A stretch of 64,000 bases of DNA from Oceanobacillus sojae (lineage in GTDB: Bacteria > Bacillota > Bacilli > Bacillales > Amphibacillaceae), in NCBI RefSeq assembly GCF_900162665.1, contig NZ_LT727813.1:588214-652213 (forward strand). Reading direction: 5' to 3'. Positions 1-8,319 of the stretch are shown piece after piece. Both the position numbers and the translations under genes were made by a program. The notes beneath the pieces are model-generated. The model ran no database searches. It saw only the letters and a program-made list of their open reading frames with translations, and was not told where the DNA came from. The first letter of the stretch is position 1. Each line of letters starts with the position of its first letter.

Positions 1-1022
1 CTTCTTTGTCCCCTTCGTACCATGTATTTTACGAATGGAATAATTATAATGGATAAAAATAAAATCCGAAACAGCTGAAATGACGTCACGACGGTGACTT
101 CAGCCTGGATAGAAGCAGCAATTATCCCCATTTGATCCACACCGCCCGGAACAACACTTAAAAAGCTTGTGGCAAAATCCATAAAATAATGTGCCATCCA
201 TTCGCTGATTAAAAATGCTACACCAATTAAAATAACACAGGATCCAACAGCATAAACAATATGTGATTTCATTTTCTTCAATTTATCCCGTTTTAACAAT
301 AAGCCCATATAAATCCCAATAAAAAGCTGTGCAATATGTAATAAATTATCCGGCATCACCGGGACTTGAATGGACAACAAATTGCATACCATGATAAGAA
401 ATACAGGCCCTAATAAATAAGCGGTAGGAACCTTAATAAACTTAAAAGCAATTCCTGCTATGTAGCATAAAATCAATAAACCAAATAAGATCAGCGAATA
501 GCTTTCCTGCGTTTTATCAGGAGTCGCCCCGCCATTATTACTGGAAACAATAAAGGGAACCATCGTAATAATCGCCAGCAGCCGCATAACATGATAAAAC
601 GTCACTACTGTAATGTTCAAATCCTTTTGCTCTTCCGCAAAGACAACCACCTGCTGTAACCCGCCGGGAGCACAACACGTCATCGCTGTTCCAATATCTA
701 ATCGTGCCCATTTCGAAACGGCATAGCTGACACCAATAAATAAAATAAAAAAGATAACATTAATCAGAAGCATCGTTGGAAAATAGCGCACCATGTCCTG
801 AAGTGCATCTAAGGTAAATGCATAACCAATCGTATATCCGGCAAAAACCAGGCCGATATTACGAAAAATAGGATTCCATGCCATTTGCCAGGGCGACTTT
901 AATTGAAACAGCAATGTCATCAGCATCGAACCAAGCAGCCAGGGAATCGGCAGGCCAATCAGCGAGAAGATAATAGCTCCTAAGAGACCAATTGCAAATG
1001 TTCTCAGGAATAAAAATATCAT
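1..1022 (-). CDS. AbrB family membrane protein (partial, C-terminus outside window)
   Basis: A polytopic inner-membrane protein of the AbrB/Gcp family (often mislabelled ammonia monooxygenase); its substrate is unknown. About 340 codons are open to the left edge with no stop, and usual family members have about 350-370 residues, so little is missing. The two halves are related, as is typical: each carries a Pro-Gly-Gly hairpin (CAPGGLQQ and VPGGVDQMG) between hydrophobic segments. The ATG at 1022-1020 is preceded by an AAGGAAGGG ribosome-binding site. The gene stands alone and reads away from the PadR operon. Family assignment is fairly sure; function is not. Confidence 0.85.
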   Translation of the reverse strand, partial: MIFLFLRTFAIGLLGAIIFSLIGLPIPWLLGSMLMTLLFQLKSPWQMAWNPIFRNIGLVFAGYTIGYAFTLDALQDMVRYFPTMLLINVIFFILFIGVSYAVSKWARLDIGTAMTCCAPGGLQQVVVFAEEQKDLNITVVTFYHVMRLLAIITMVPFIVSSNNGGATPDKTQESYSLILFGLLILCYIAGIAFKFIKVPTAYLLGPVFLIMVCNLLSIQVPVMPDNLLHIAQLFIGIYMGLLLKRDKLKKMKSHIVYAVGSCVILIGVAFLISEWMAHYFMDFATSFLSVVPGGVDQMGIIAASIQAEVTVVTSFQLFRILFLSIIIIPFVKYMVRRGQR

Positions 1023-1246
1023 ATAGTTCCCTTCCTTCTCTCCCTATTATAACGTGTTCATGCAAATTCTAAAATCCATTATTTCGTATCTGCAAGTAAA
1101 ATATTTTAAAAATAAAATGCAAAGAAGAACGTTGTATTAATCTAATTCCTCTTCAATAAAAAACGAGGAATCCCTCTGCTGCCACACATATCTTTAAAAT
1201 CCGCTTTAAAAACAACTTTCAAAATGACATCATTTTAAATGGTGAA

Positions 1247-1347
1247 TTACCCTATTTCAGCTTTCCACAACTGCTTAAATCGAATCATACTATCAATAGC
1301 CGCACCAAAGCTTGTTCATATTGCTTCGTTTTCCATATTCCCTCCAT
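1247..1347 (-). pseudogene. Possible decayed small reading frame
   Basis: The 500-bp gap between the AbrB-like gene and padR has no full gene. On the minus strand an ATG at 1347 follows a GGGAGG-type site and reads MEGIWKTKQYEQA, then hits a stop. A shift of one base continues as GAAIDSMIRFKQLWKAEIG to a stop at 1247. This could be a frameshifted remnant of a short protein or chance. An inverted repeat ATTCCTC/GAGGAAT lies near 1144-1171. Nothing else was recognised in the gap apart from the padR promoter. Confidence 0.22.
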
Positions 1348-1411
1348 TTCACCATCCTCCCTTTTCTGATTCGTAATTTGTAATATATCTCAGCCGTGTT
1401 ACATTTCTTCA

Positions 1412-1440
1412 TTGACATACTATGACAGACATAGTAATAT
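1412..1440 (+). promoter_or_regulatory. padR promoter with embedded operator O1
   Basis: TTGACA (1412-1417), a 17-bp spacer and TAATAT (1435-1440) form a near-consensus sigma-A promoter. The spacer is almost entirely a palindrome, TACTATG-N5-CATAGTA (1418-1436), a plausible autoregulatory site for the PadR protein encoded downstream. Confidence 0.8.
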
Positions 1441-1455
1441 ACTTATACAATCAAT

Positions 1456-1474
1456 TACTTTGTCTGTCATAGTA
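1456..1474 (+). promoter_or_regulatory. Second PadR-type operator O2
   Basis: TACTTTG-N5-CATAGTA (1456-1474) repeats the O1 palindrome with one base changed. Its centre is 38 bp downstream of the O1 centre, in the transcribed leader. Two matching sites suggest cooperative repression by PadR; this is inferred. Confidence 0.7.
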
Positions 1475-1525
1475 TTTTATTTGTTATAGATAAGAAGAGT
1501 CATCGCAAGACAAGGAGGGGTTTTG

Positions 1526-1867
1526 TTGGAAGGAAGAATTTCAGCAGATTTATTACGTGGTCATACAGATACGATTGTATTGGGAATATTATTAAAAAAC
1601 GACGCCTATGGATACCAAATATACAAATCCATCATGGATCGAACAGACGGGCTATATCAATTAAAGGAAGCTACGCTTTATTCCAGCTATAAACGATTGG
1701 AAAAAGAAGCATGTATCGTCGCTTATTGGGGAGATGAAAGCCAGGGCGGCCGGAGAAAATATTACCGTATTACTGATAAAGGCCGCATACAATACAAACA
1801 AAACATCGCCGATTGGGAATTTACGCAGCGGATTTTGAATCGATTATTGAAGGAGGAGGACAATTAA
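1526..1867 (+). CDS. PadR family transcriptional regulator
   Basis: Small winged-helix repressor of about 113 residues. The N-terminal PadR domain is typical: LRGHTDTIVLGILLKNDAYGYQIYKSI, then EATLYSSYKRLEKEACIVAYW and the wing GGRRKYYRITDKG. It probably represses its own operon through the two palindromes upstream. Two consecutive TTG codons (1523 and 1526) could start it; the AGGAGG at 1513-1518 is better spaced for 1526. The next gene begins one base after its stop, the usual layout of PadR with a HAAS-domain membrane protein. The inducing signal is unknown; known relatives respond to phenolic acids, cell-wall stress or drugs. Confidence 0.9.
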   Translation: MEGRISADLLRGHTDTIVLGILLKNDAYGYQIYKSIMDRTDGLYQLKEATLYSSYKRLEKEACIVAYWGDESQGGRRKYYRITDKGRIQYKQNIADWEFTQRILNRLLKEEDN

Positions 1868-1868
1868 T

Positions 1869-2765
1869 ATGATGATAAAAAAATATGTCGATGATTTATT
1901 TCACGGGTATGAATCAACAGCTGAGCTGGAGGATTTTAAAGAAGAAATTATAATAAATTTAAAGGACCGCGTGCAGGATTTAGAAAATGCAGGAAAGTCA
2001 CCTGATGAGGCATTTGCAGAAGCTGTCTCAGAATTAGGTGATATTACAGCAATTGCTGATGATTTAAGCAGAGAAAAACGAAAGGAAATCATTGGGAAAA
2101 TGTATGTCGATACAAAACCAAAGCTTTCAGCAGGTTATGCAATTGGCTATACACTTTCTGCAGGAGTCTTATTGTTTGGTATCATTACAGGCTTAATTAC
2201 TTATTTTTCTGCAGGAAATAATTTATTCATCGCTATTTCCTCCTTCCTGCCATTTGTTGTACCTGCAGGAGCTTCGTTAACCTATTTAGGTTTAACAACA
2301 GAAACAGCCGCCAAATATCCAATGAATTGGAAACGGGCACTTATCTATGCCCTTGCCGCCGGTGTCATTTTATTTGGAATTTCTATTTCCAGTTCACACT
2401 ACTTCATGGAAAACAGTAATCCCGCTGCTATTCTCGGTGTACTGATTCCGTTTGTATTACCTGGTATTCTGGTGATTGCTTTCTTAATACTTACAGAAAA
2501 AAAGCGATTCAAGCCATGGTTAATGCAAGAACATGAACGATATCACGAAGCTTATGAAGGATATTATAGAGATACAGAAGAAGTGACTAAGCGAGGAATG
2601 CTGTCAGGAGCTTTATGGATTGGAGCGATAGGGGTCTTTCTTCTTATCTGGATATTGACTAATATCCTTTATGCCCTTCCTGTCTTCTTTTTTGCCATTG
2701 TGGGAGAACTTTTAATTGAGTATCGTATGGTATCAAAGCATAAACGCAATTCAGCAGCAAAATAA
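1869..2765 (+). CDS. HAAS/DUF1700-domain membrane protein
   Basis: Membrane protein of 298 residues, co-transcribed and probably co-translated with padR. Residues 1-80 form the soluble HAAS signalling domain (ELEDFKEEIIINLKDRVQDLENAGKSPDEAFAEAVSELGDI), found almost only next to PadR regulators. About six hydrophobic segments follow, with a charged loop near 215-240. The family is thought to sense or relay envelope signals to its PadR partner; no enzymatic motif is visible. ATG at 1869 and 1872 both fit the GGAGGAGGA site; the first is given. Confidence 0.85.
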   Translation: MMIKKYVDDLFHGYESTAELEDFKEEIIINLKDRVQDLENAGKSPDEAFAEAVSELGDITAIADDLSREKRKEIIGKMYVDTKPKLSAGYAIGYTLSAGVLLFGIITGLITYFSAGNNLFIAISSFLPFVVPAGASLTYLGLTTETAAKYPMNWKRALIYALAAGVILFGISISSSHYFMENSNPAAILGVLIPFVLPGILVIAFLILTEKKRFKPWLMQEHERYHEAYEGYYRDTEEVTKRGMLSGALWIGAIGVFLLIWILTNILYALPVFFFAIVGELLIEYRMVSKHKRNSAAK

Positions 2766-2803
2766 TATCCAGGGTCCAATACTATATTTTTATCCGTCAA
2801 TTT

Positions 2804-2838
2804 ACACCCATATTCTGAAAAGAAATGGGTGTTTTTTT
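2804..2838 (+). terminator. Intrinsic terminator after padR operon
   Basis: Perfect 8-bp stem ACACCCAT/ATGGGTGT (2804-2811 with 2825-2832) followed by a run of T. Confidence 0.85.
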
Positions 2839-2912
2839 GTATAAAATATTTTTCCTGGAACAAATTAATTCATAAAGATAATCTCAAGAATATAAATCAC
2901 TCATTTTCGAGG

Positions 2913-2937
2913 GTTTGATTCTTCTTTTATTGGGTAT
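2913..2937 (+). promoter_or_regulatory. Sigma-B-like promoter
   Basis: GTTTGA (2913-2918), 13 bp and GGGTAT (2932-2937) match the sigma-B consensus GTTTAA-N12-15-GGGTAT at 11 of 12 positions, 50 bp before the lipoprotein ATG. This suggests general-stress induction. Confidence 0.6.
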
Positions 2938-2987
2938 TATGAGTTTAAATAACTCTCTTAAAAAGAGACTGGAAAGGAAGAATAATC

Positions 2988-3644
2988 ATGAAAAAAACTT
3001 TACTTCTATGTCTGACACTGCTTCTTTCCATTACTTTAGCAGCTTGCGGGACAAGCGATGACAGCAGCACAGAAAATGACACAACGAATGATTCAGATAC
3101 AAGTGAAAATGCAAACGATAATAATGCCGATTCCAATACAGAAGGTGAAAGTACTGACACTAATGATAACAGTGGTGCAACTGGCGGGAATGATGGCTTA
3201 GATCTTACAAGTGTATCCTTAAGCGTAGAGGATGCTGTCAGCGCGTTCCAGGAAAAATTTACGGATGCCCGTGTCTCCTCCATTCAATTAGATGAAGAAA
3301 GAGGAGAGCTTGTCTATGATATTGACGGTTTCGATGACTCCATGGAATATTCCGCTGAAATCAATCAGTCCGGCGAAATTATAGCCGAGGAGCAGGAGCA
3401 GCAGGACGCCGACGACCGCTATGAAGAATTGGCACTCGATGATTACATTACAGCAGAGAAAGCATTATCTACAGCATCTGAGGCTTCCGAAGCAGATGGC
3501 ATCACTGCCAGAGGCTGGTCCTTAGAATTTGAAAATGGCAGCCCGGTGTATGAAATTAATTTTGAAGATATGGGTTCCCAGGAAGTAGATGTTTATATTG
3601 ACGCAGAGTCTGGCGAACAGCTGCATGTGGAAGTAGACGATTAA
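2988..3644 (+). CDS. PepSY-domain lipoprotein
   Basis: Secreted, membrane-anchored protein of 218 residues. The signal peptide ends in the lipobox LAAC with lipid-modified Cys20. An acidic Ser/Asn/Asp-rich linker (residues 21-75) precedes two PepSY-type units (about 78-137 and 150-218, the second ending VYIDAESGEQLHVEVDD). PepSY domains are linked to protease inhibition or extracytoplasmic sensing. The gene stands alone between its own terminator and the sigma-B-like promoter, suggesting a stress-induced envelope protein. Family and location are sure; the partner is unknown. Confidence 0.88.
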   Translation: MKKTLLLCLTLLLSITLAACGTSDDSSTENDTTNDSDTSENANDNNADSNTEGESTDTNDNSGATGGNDGLDLTSVSLSVEDAVSAFQEKFTDARVSSIQLDEERGELVYDIDGFDDSMEYSAEINQSGEIIAEEQEQQDADDRYEELALDDYITAEKALSTASEASEADGITARGWSLEFENGSPVYEINFEDMGSQEVDVYIDAESGEQLHVEVDD

Positions 3645-3655
3645 TATTTTTTAAG

Positions 3656-3690
3656 AAAGCAGGCCGGCCTTGAGCTTACGCCTGCTTTTT
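3656..3690 (+). terminator. Terminator after PepSY lipoprotein
   Basis: Stem AAAGCAGGC/GCCTGCTTT (3656-3664 with 3680-3688) running into TTTTTT. Confidence 0.85.
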
Positions 3691-3706
3691 TCATGTCAGT
3701 TTATTT

Positions 3707-3892
3707 TTAAGATCTTGAAGCAGAGGCTGATGCCGCAAGGATAGCTGCATTAATTGAATCAATCGTTGCTTTGACAGCTTTGGAAACAGGAAAATCTTTA
3801 CTCATTTGCTTGATCTGTTTTTCTGCCCGTTTGGCTTCTTTCCGTTCCGGGAATACAATGTGAAGCAAATTGCTGATATGGACTAATGACAT
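3707..3892 (-). CDS. Small hypothetical protein
   Basis: A 61-codon frame between the lipoprotein and the ABC permease. The first half is mixed and the second is an Ala/Ser-rich amphipathic stretch (KATIDSINAAILAASASASRS). No family recognised. The AGAGGGG site upstream is better placed for an ATG that stops after two codons, so translation is doubtful. It may be a short gene or chance. Confidence 0.3.
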   Translation of the reverse strand: MSLVHISNLLHIVFPERKEAKRAEKQIKQMSKDFPVSKAVKATIDSINAAILAASASASRS

Positions 3893-3946
3893 TAATTAAA
3901 CCATGTTTTCCCCTCTTATTCAGTCTCTATTTTTAATATTGCAGCA

Positions 3947-4558
3947 TTAAAATACTTTACGTTGATAAATAAATTGGCTGATTACCCAGGATATGAGATA
4001 TAAACCAATTGCTATAGCTGCTCCGCTAAAATAAAGCATGGTTGTTGATAGGCCTGCAATAAAATTTGTAATTGTTGCAAGATGTTCCTCTAAGAAACGG
4101 GCAGCAGGTTGAAAGCCTATTGCTAAAACAATCATCCCGATAAACATCACTACTCCGATATAAGCAGGCTTTAATATATAAAATAATGGGAACGCGAAAG
4201 CTGCGAAAATGAAGAATAATCCAGCCGCTATAGCGATATCCATCATGTTATAGCCATAATCAAATAGATAGAGAACACCTCCTGCCATCGCCATCGATAA
4301 AATCATATATACCATAGCTCCAATATACCTGGACGCAACAATCAGCTTGCGTGTATATGGCAAAGAATTAAGAAGAATATTTGATTCTGCCATTCCATCA
4401 TATACATAGGCATTTGCCGATATATAAGCACCGGCTACCAGAAAAATTAAAATCGGACTAATATCTCTTGCAAAGAAAACCAAGAAAATAATAAGTGAAA
4501 TAAATAGGAGAAGCTGTGTTTTTTGTATAATCAAATCTTTTTTTATCAAATTAAACAT
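3947..4558 (-). CDS. ABC-2 type permease, copy 2
   Basis: Integral membrane protein of 203 residues with six hydrophobic segments, like the ABC-2 membrane subunits that pair with short BcrA/YtrB-type ATPases. The ATG at 4558 follows AAAGGAG within the 3' end of the ATPase gene (8-nt overlap), so the two are translationally coupled. It is clearly paralogous to the permease at 5992-6603: both begin with LI(K/R)(K/R)DLIIQK, share a YDxxAE(S/T)NILLNSLPYTR loop and end SQ(F/I)IYQRK(V/T)F. Exporter substrate unknown. Confidence 0.85.
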   Translation of the reverse strand: MFNLIKKDLIIQKTQLLLFISLIIFLVFFARDISPILIFLVAGAYISANAYVYDGMAESNILLNSLPYTRKLIVASRYIGAMVYMILSMAMAGGVLYLFDYGYNMMDIAIAAGLFFIFAAFAFPLFYILKPAYIGVVMFIGMIVLAIGFQPAARFLEEHLATITNFIAGLSTTMLYFSGAAIAIGLYLISWVISQFIYQRKVF

Positions 4559-5420
4559 TTTGATGCTTCGCTCCTTTCGCATAAAACATAATATCCTCTA
4601 AAGTAGCTTCCTCAATCACAACACGATTCCCCAACAAAGTCTTTACCTCAGCAACATCATTTGTTAATGCCTGGAAATCATAGGAAGAACGCTCTGTTTT
4701 TATAAACAGCTTTTCTGTATCCCGGTTAAGTAAATCAATACTTCCTTTCACTAAAGCATAACGATTCTGGACATCTTCCATCGAATCATTGAAAAGTATT
4801 TTCCCCTTTTGAATAAACGTAATATAATCGGCAATCCGCTCTAAATCACTGGTAATATGCGTGGAAAAGAATAACGTTCTTCTGCCATTCTCCATAATGT
4901 CCTGCAGGATGTCTAAAAGCTCTCTCCGGAAAACAGGATCCAATCCCGCTGTCGGCTCATCCATCATAATAAATTCTGCATCATGGGATAAAGCCATTGC
5001 CAAGGATGCTTTCATCTGCATCCCTTTTGAAAAAGTTTTAATTGCTTTATTTAAAGGTAATTCAAATATCTTGATATAGTGATAGAATGTCTTATCATCC
5101 CAATTTTTATAAGCTGGTGCAATTATTCGCCGTATATCTTTTAAATTTAAACTTTCATAAAATACATTGCTATCATAGACAAAACCCATGCGCTCCTTAA
5201 TTTCTTTCTCATTACCAGCATAATTCATTCCAAAGATTTTTACTTCTCCTGCATCAGCCTGTAAAAGATTCATCATCAGCTTCATTGTCGTTGATTTCCC
5301 AGCTCCGTTAGCCCCGACAAATCCTGTTACATACCCTTGTTTTATTTGTAAATTGATATTTTCTAAGGAGAAATCTTTAAAACGTTTGGTCACATTTTTA
5401 AATTCAACTATATTTTCCAT
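4551..5420 (-). CDS. ABC transporter ATPase, copy 2
   Basis: Nucleotide-binding subunit of 289 residues, BcrA/YtrB class. Walker A GANGAGKST (about 37-45), signature FSKGMQ (about 132-137) and Walker B FIMMDEPTAGLD (about 151-162) are intact. The ATG at 5420 has a GGGAGTGG site, which favours it over the GTG nine bases upstream. It sits between a small membrane protein and its permease in one minus-strand unit. It closely resembles the ATPase at 6596-7471 (SGEVKIFG, ESLNLKDI, NKAIKTFSKGMQMKAS against near-identical counterparts), so the cassette was duplicated. Substrate unknown. Confidence 0.9.
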   Translation of the reverse strand: MENIVEFKNVTKRFKDFSLENINLQIKQGYVTGFVGANGAGKSTTMKLMMNLLQADAGEVKIFGMNYAGNEKEIKERMGFVYDSNVFYESLNLKDIRRIIAPAYKNWDDKTFYHYIKIFELPLNKAIKTFSKGMQMKASLAMALSHDAEFIMMDEPTAGLDPVFRRELLDILQDIMENGRRTLFFSTHITSDLERIADYITFIQKGKILFNDSMEDVQNRYALVKGSIDLLNRDTEKLFIKTERSSYDFQALTNDVAEVKTLLGNRVVIEEATLEDIMFYAKGAKHQNV

Positions 5421-5488
5421 ATCTACCACTCCCTGATTAAAATTTTTATACTCTTCCCAGTTTCATTCCCATCTTGAAAAATCTGCTT

Positions 5489-5791
5489 TCAAGATGATTT
5501 CTTATTTTTCTTAAAAATAATGCTCAGAATCTCTGCTGATACACATATTAATATCGCAGCCAAATGTAGAAACGTAACAAAATTAAAAAATGGATAACTA
5601 TAAAAACGGAAATACTCTGTAAATAATTTTGCGTTTAAAACGTTGTTAATAAAATTTGTCTCGCGAACATTGGGCTCCCAGCCAGTTCCATCCAAAAGCA
5701 TAAATATAATTTGAACCAGGAGAAGAACTCCTACAGTGACTACTATTTCTTTAAGCTTCTTATTGCTTAATAATCTTGTTTTCTCTACCAT
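5489..5791 (-). CDS. Small membrane protein A of the ABC cassette
   Basis: 100-residue protein with two hydrophobic segments (about 15-33 and 70-92) joined by a loop with GWEPNVRETN. It shares a pattern with the protein at 8004-8300: GWxPxxRxxN, then xFxxFYxxxxxNFxTxLxL. Family unknown. It starts the second ABC unit: AAAGGGGA site, ATG at 5791, ATPase about 70 bp downstream. Likely an accessory subunit or a regulator of the transporter; this is inferred from position only. Confidence 0.7.
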   Translation of the reverse strand: MVEKTRLLSNKKLKEIVVTVGVLLLVQIIFMLLDGTGWEPNVRETNFINNVLNAKLFTEYFRFYSYPFFNFVTFLHLAAILICVSAEILSIIFKKNKKSS

Positions 5792-5834
5792 TTCAATTCC
5801 CCTTTATATAATCCTTACATTTTAAATCTAATAT

Positions 5835-5864
5835 TGTATATATACTATATTAACATTATATACA
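5835..5864 (-). promoter_or_regulatory. Putative YtrA-like operator before copy-2 cassette
   Basis: Inverted repeat TGTATATA...TATATACA (5835-5842 with 5857-5864) just upstream of the small membrane protein gene. Related AT-rich repeats lie upstream of the GntR gene and of the gene at 8004-8300, suggesting one regulon. Confidence 0.5.
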
Positions 5865-5918
5865 TTATTAAAACAGGTTTTTATTTACTTTTCAACAGTT
5901 AAAATGATTTTTTTATAA

Positions 5919-5957
5919 AAAAAAAAAGAGACCTCAGCTTTATGCTTAAGATCTCTA
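5919..5957 (-). terminator. Terminator after copy-1 permease
   Basis: On the minus strand an AGAGATCTTAAGC/GCTGAGGTCTCT hairpin (about 5927-5956) is followed by a long T run. It separates the GntR-ATPase-permease unit from the second cassette. Confidence 0.8.
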
Positions 5958-5991
5958 ATCAATGTCTGTGCAGGGGTTATTGCCATTAATT

Positions 5992-6603
5992 TTAAAAAGT
6001 TTTCCGTTGATAAATTATTTGGCTAATTATCCAAGAAGCTGCGTACAGCGCCGTGACAATACCTGCACTGCTTAAATAAATTGCAGAAGAGGACACACTA
6101 ACAAGAAAATCAACAACTGGAGTTAAGTACTCTTCAAAAAATATAACTGCCGGGCCACTTAACACAACAAACAAAATAAATCCTATCGTAACTGCTGTCC
6201 CAATATTACCTGGTTTCAATAGATAAAACAGAGGAAAACTAAATGAGAAAAGGGTAAGTGTTATTCCTGCTCCAATGGCTATATCAGCCCATGTGAAAGG
6301 ACGATTAAACACATAAAAAAGTGCTGTTGTGATGATAATAGATACAGCCATATAAAAAATAGCACCAATATACCTGGAAGCAATGATTTGCGTACGTGTA
6401 TAAGGCAAAGAATTCAACAAAATATTTGTTTCTGCCTTCTCATCATATGAATAAGCATTGATTGGAATAAAAAAACCGGCAAATACAAAAATAAAAAAAG
6501 CTGACATGTGTGAGCCTGCGAAAATAAAGAAAAGGATACATGGAATGAATAAATACAGCTGAAATTTCTGTATAATCAAATCTCTTCTGATTAAATTAGT
6601 CAT
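5992..6603 (-). CDS. ABC-2 type permease, copy 1
   Basis: 203-residue membrane subunit with six hydrophobic segments, paralogous over its full length to the permease at 3947-4558. The ATG at 6603 lies inside the last codons of the ATPase gene, with AAGGAG about 12 bases upstream, giving translational coupling. It should form the pore with the ATPase encoded just before it. A strong terminator follows. Substrate unknown; YtrA-controlled relatives respond to cell-wall antibiotics. Confidence 0.85.
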   Translation of the reverse strand: MTNLIRRDLIIQKFQLYLFIPCILFFIFAGSHMSAFFIFVFAGFFIPINAYSYDEKAETNILLNSLPYTRTQIIASRYIGAIFYMAVSIIITTALFYVFNRPFTWADIAIGAGITLTLFSFSFPLFYLLKPGNIGTAVTIGFILFVVLSGPAVIFFEEYLTPVVDFLVSVSSSAIYLSSAGIVTALYAASWIISQIIYQRKTF

Positions 6604-7471
6604 ATTGATTTTGTACTCCTTTCATATAAAACATGATCTCCTCTAAGGATGCTTCTTCAATGACAACATGCTTGCCGAACACTTCTTTTACTTTCGCTGC
6701 ATCCTTTGTCAAAGCATGAAATCCGTTTGGAGAACGTTCTATCTTTATAAAATGGGGTTCTGTGTCTGAATCAAGTAATTCTGTGCTTCCCTTCACTACT
6801 GCATACTGCTCCTGCAGCTCATAAACAGGTTTATCAAAGAGGATTTCTCCCTTATCAATCAGAACAATAAAATCTGCAATCCGCTCCAGGTCACTTGTGA
6901 TATGTGTGGAGAAAAGAATCGTTCTTTTTCCGTCAACCATTACTTCCTGGAAAATATCTAAAAGCTCCCTGCGAGATGTCGGATCCAGCCCTGCCGTGGG
7001 TTCATCCATAATAATTAACTCTGCATCATGCGAAAGAGCAATTGCAATAGAAGCTTTCATCTGCATCCCTTTAGAGAATTTCTTAATCGGTTTATTTAAA
7101 GGCAGCTCAAACTGGTCCACATATGCTTTAAATTGCTTTTGATCCCAGTTTTTATATGCAGGTGCAACAATTCTGCCGATATCCTTCAGATTCAACGATT
7201 CATAAAATACATTACTGTCATAAACAAAGCCGATACGGTTCTTTATTTCTTTTTCATGACTGGCATAATCCAGACCGAATACACTTACTTCTCCACTATC
7301 TGGCTGCAGCAGATTCATAATCAGCTTCATTGTCGTTGACTTGCCGGCACCATTCGCTCCAATAAATCCAGTTACAAATCCTTGCTTTATTTGTAAATCC
7401 ATATTATTTATCGTGAATGCTTTCAATGCTTTCGATACACCACGGAGCTCTATCACATTTTCCACCCCCAT
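6596..7471 (-). CDS. ABC transporter ATPase, copy 1
   Basis: 291-residue ATPase with intact Walker A (GANGAGKST), signature (FSKGMQMKASIAIAL) and Walker B (LIIMDEPTAGLD). The GAGGAG that ends the regulator gene serves as its ribosome-binding site, placing the start at ATG 7471, two bases after the GntR stop. The order GntR - ATPase - permease is that of Bacillus ytrABC-like and bcr-like efflux operons. Compared with copy 2, the C-terminal 90 residues (after the ITSDLERIAD switch) are the most divergent part. Confidence 0.9.
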   Translation of the reverse strand: MGVENVIELRGVSKALKAFTINNMDLQIKQGFVTGFIGANGAGKSTTMKLIMNLLQPDSGEVSVFGLDYASHEKEIKNRIGFVYDSNVFYESLNLKDIGRIVAPAYKNWDQKQFKAYVDQFELPLNKPIKKFSKGMQMKASIAIALSHDAELIIMDEPTAGLDPTSRRELLDIFQEVMVDGKRTILFSTHITSDLERIADFIVLIDKGEILFDKPVYELQEQYAVVKGSTELLDSDTEPHFIKIERSPNGFHALTKDAAKVKEVFGKHVVIEEASLEEIMFYMKGVQNQYD

Positions 7472-7473
7472 CA

Positions 7474-7845
7474 CTACTCCTCGTACAACAGCTTTAATAA
7501 TTCCTGCAGTTCTTCATAAGGCAGACCGATTTCTTTACTATTAGAAATAACCGCGCTCAGCTGCTCTTCAATTACTCTTAATTTCTTCTCCCGAATCACA
7601 TCTAAATTTTGTTCAGCAATAAACGAGCCTTTGCCGACAATGGAATAGATAAATCCCGCTTTCTCCAATTCTTCATAGGCCCGTTTTGTTGTGATGACAC
7701 TTATTTTCAAATCCTTTGCCAGCTGTCTGATCGAAGGCAATGCATCTCCCTCCGCCAGCTCGCCTGAAAGAATTGCTGTTTGAATTTGTTTTAAGATCTG
7801 CTCATAAATTGGCTCTTTGGAGCTGTTTGATATGATAATTTGCAT
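7474..7845 (-). CDS. GntR family regulator, YtrA subfamily
   Basis: 123-residue repressor with the short YtrA architecture: a winged helix (EPIYEQILKQIQTAILSGELAEGDALPSIRQLAKDLKIS) and a short dimerising tail. It likely controls the ATPase-permease genes that follow it and, judging by similar operators, the two neighbouring small-membrane-protein units. ATG 7845 has a better spaced GAGGT site than ATG 7851. Bacillus YtrA is inactivated during cell-envelope antibiotic stress; the same role here is inferred. Confidence 0.88.
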   Translation of the reverse strand: MQIIISNSSKEPIYEQILKQIQTAILSGELAEGDALPSIRQLAKDLKISVITTKRAYEELEKAGFIYSIVGKGSFIAEQNLDVIREKKLRVIEEQLSAVISNSKEIGLPYEELQELLKLLYEE

Positions 7846-7868
7846 GTCCATACCTCATTTTTCTAATT

Positions 7869-7917
7869 GTATATCTACATTATACACAGTATAAAAAGGA
7901 TTGGATAATTTCGTCAA
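7869..7917 (-). promoter_or_regulatory. Promoter and operator of the GntR-ABC operon
   Basis: Minus-strand TTGACG (7917-7912), 18-bp spacer, TATACT (7893-7888). An inverted repeat TGTATA-N7-TATACA (7869-7874 with 7881-7886) lies directly downstream, where a bound repressor would block initiation. Confidence 0.65.
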
Positions 7918-8003
7918 GCTAAACTCTATGAGCATCAATTCATTTAAAATGAATATTGAAGAACAAATATGTACGCTGCAGGGTAATTTAAAAGTATGAT
8001 AGA

Positions 8004-8300
8004 TCAATCGCTTTTGGAAACACTTGAAAAAAACAGGAATATGGTCTGCAGAACAATGATAACCAAACTAAGAAGAGTGATGAAATTATAAATATCTGAT
8101 GTGTAAAAATGAAATAAATCGATAAACCACGCTGACTCCATAATACTGTCCCGAATTCGCATTAAGAATAAATTATCATCGCGTAAACTTGGACTCCAGC
8201 CTATTTTATCAAAAATAACAAGCAGAATTTGGACACCAATTAAAACGCCTGCAGTACTTAACCAACCTTTCCAGGCTCTATGATTTGAAGTTTTTTTCAT
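8004..8300 (-). CDS. Small membrane protein B of the ABC cassette
   Basis: 98-residue protein with two hydrophobic segments (about 12-30 and 66-90) around a polar loop containing GWSPSLRDDN. Paralogous to the protein at 5489-5791 and, like it, preceded by a TGTATATA...TATACA repeat. It lies immediately upstream of the GntR operon and has its own leader. No known family recognised. The paired copies, each beside an ABC cassette, suggest a transporter accessory protein or a small immunity or sensor protein. Confidence 0.7.
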   Translation of the reverse strand: MKKTSNHRAWKGWLSTAGVLIGVQILLVIFDKIGWSPSLRDDNLFLMRIRDSIMESAWFIDLFHFYTSDIYNFITLLSLVIIVLQTIFLFFSSVSKSD

Positions 8301-8319
8301 AATTCACCTTCCCCCTTAA

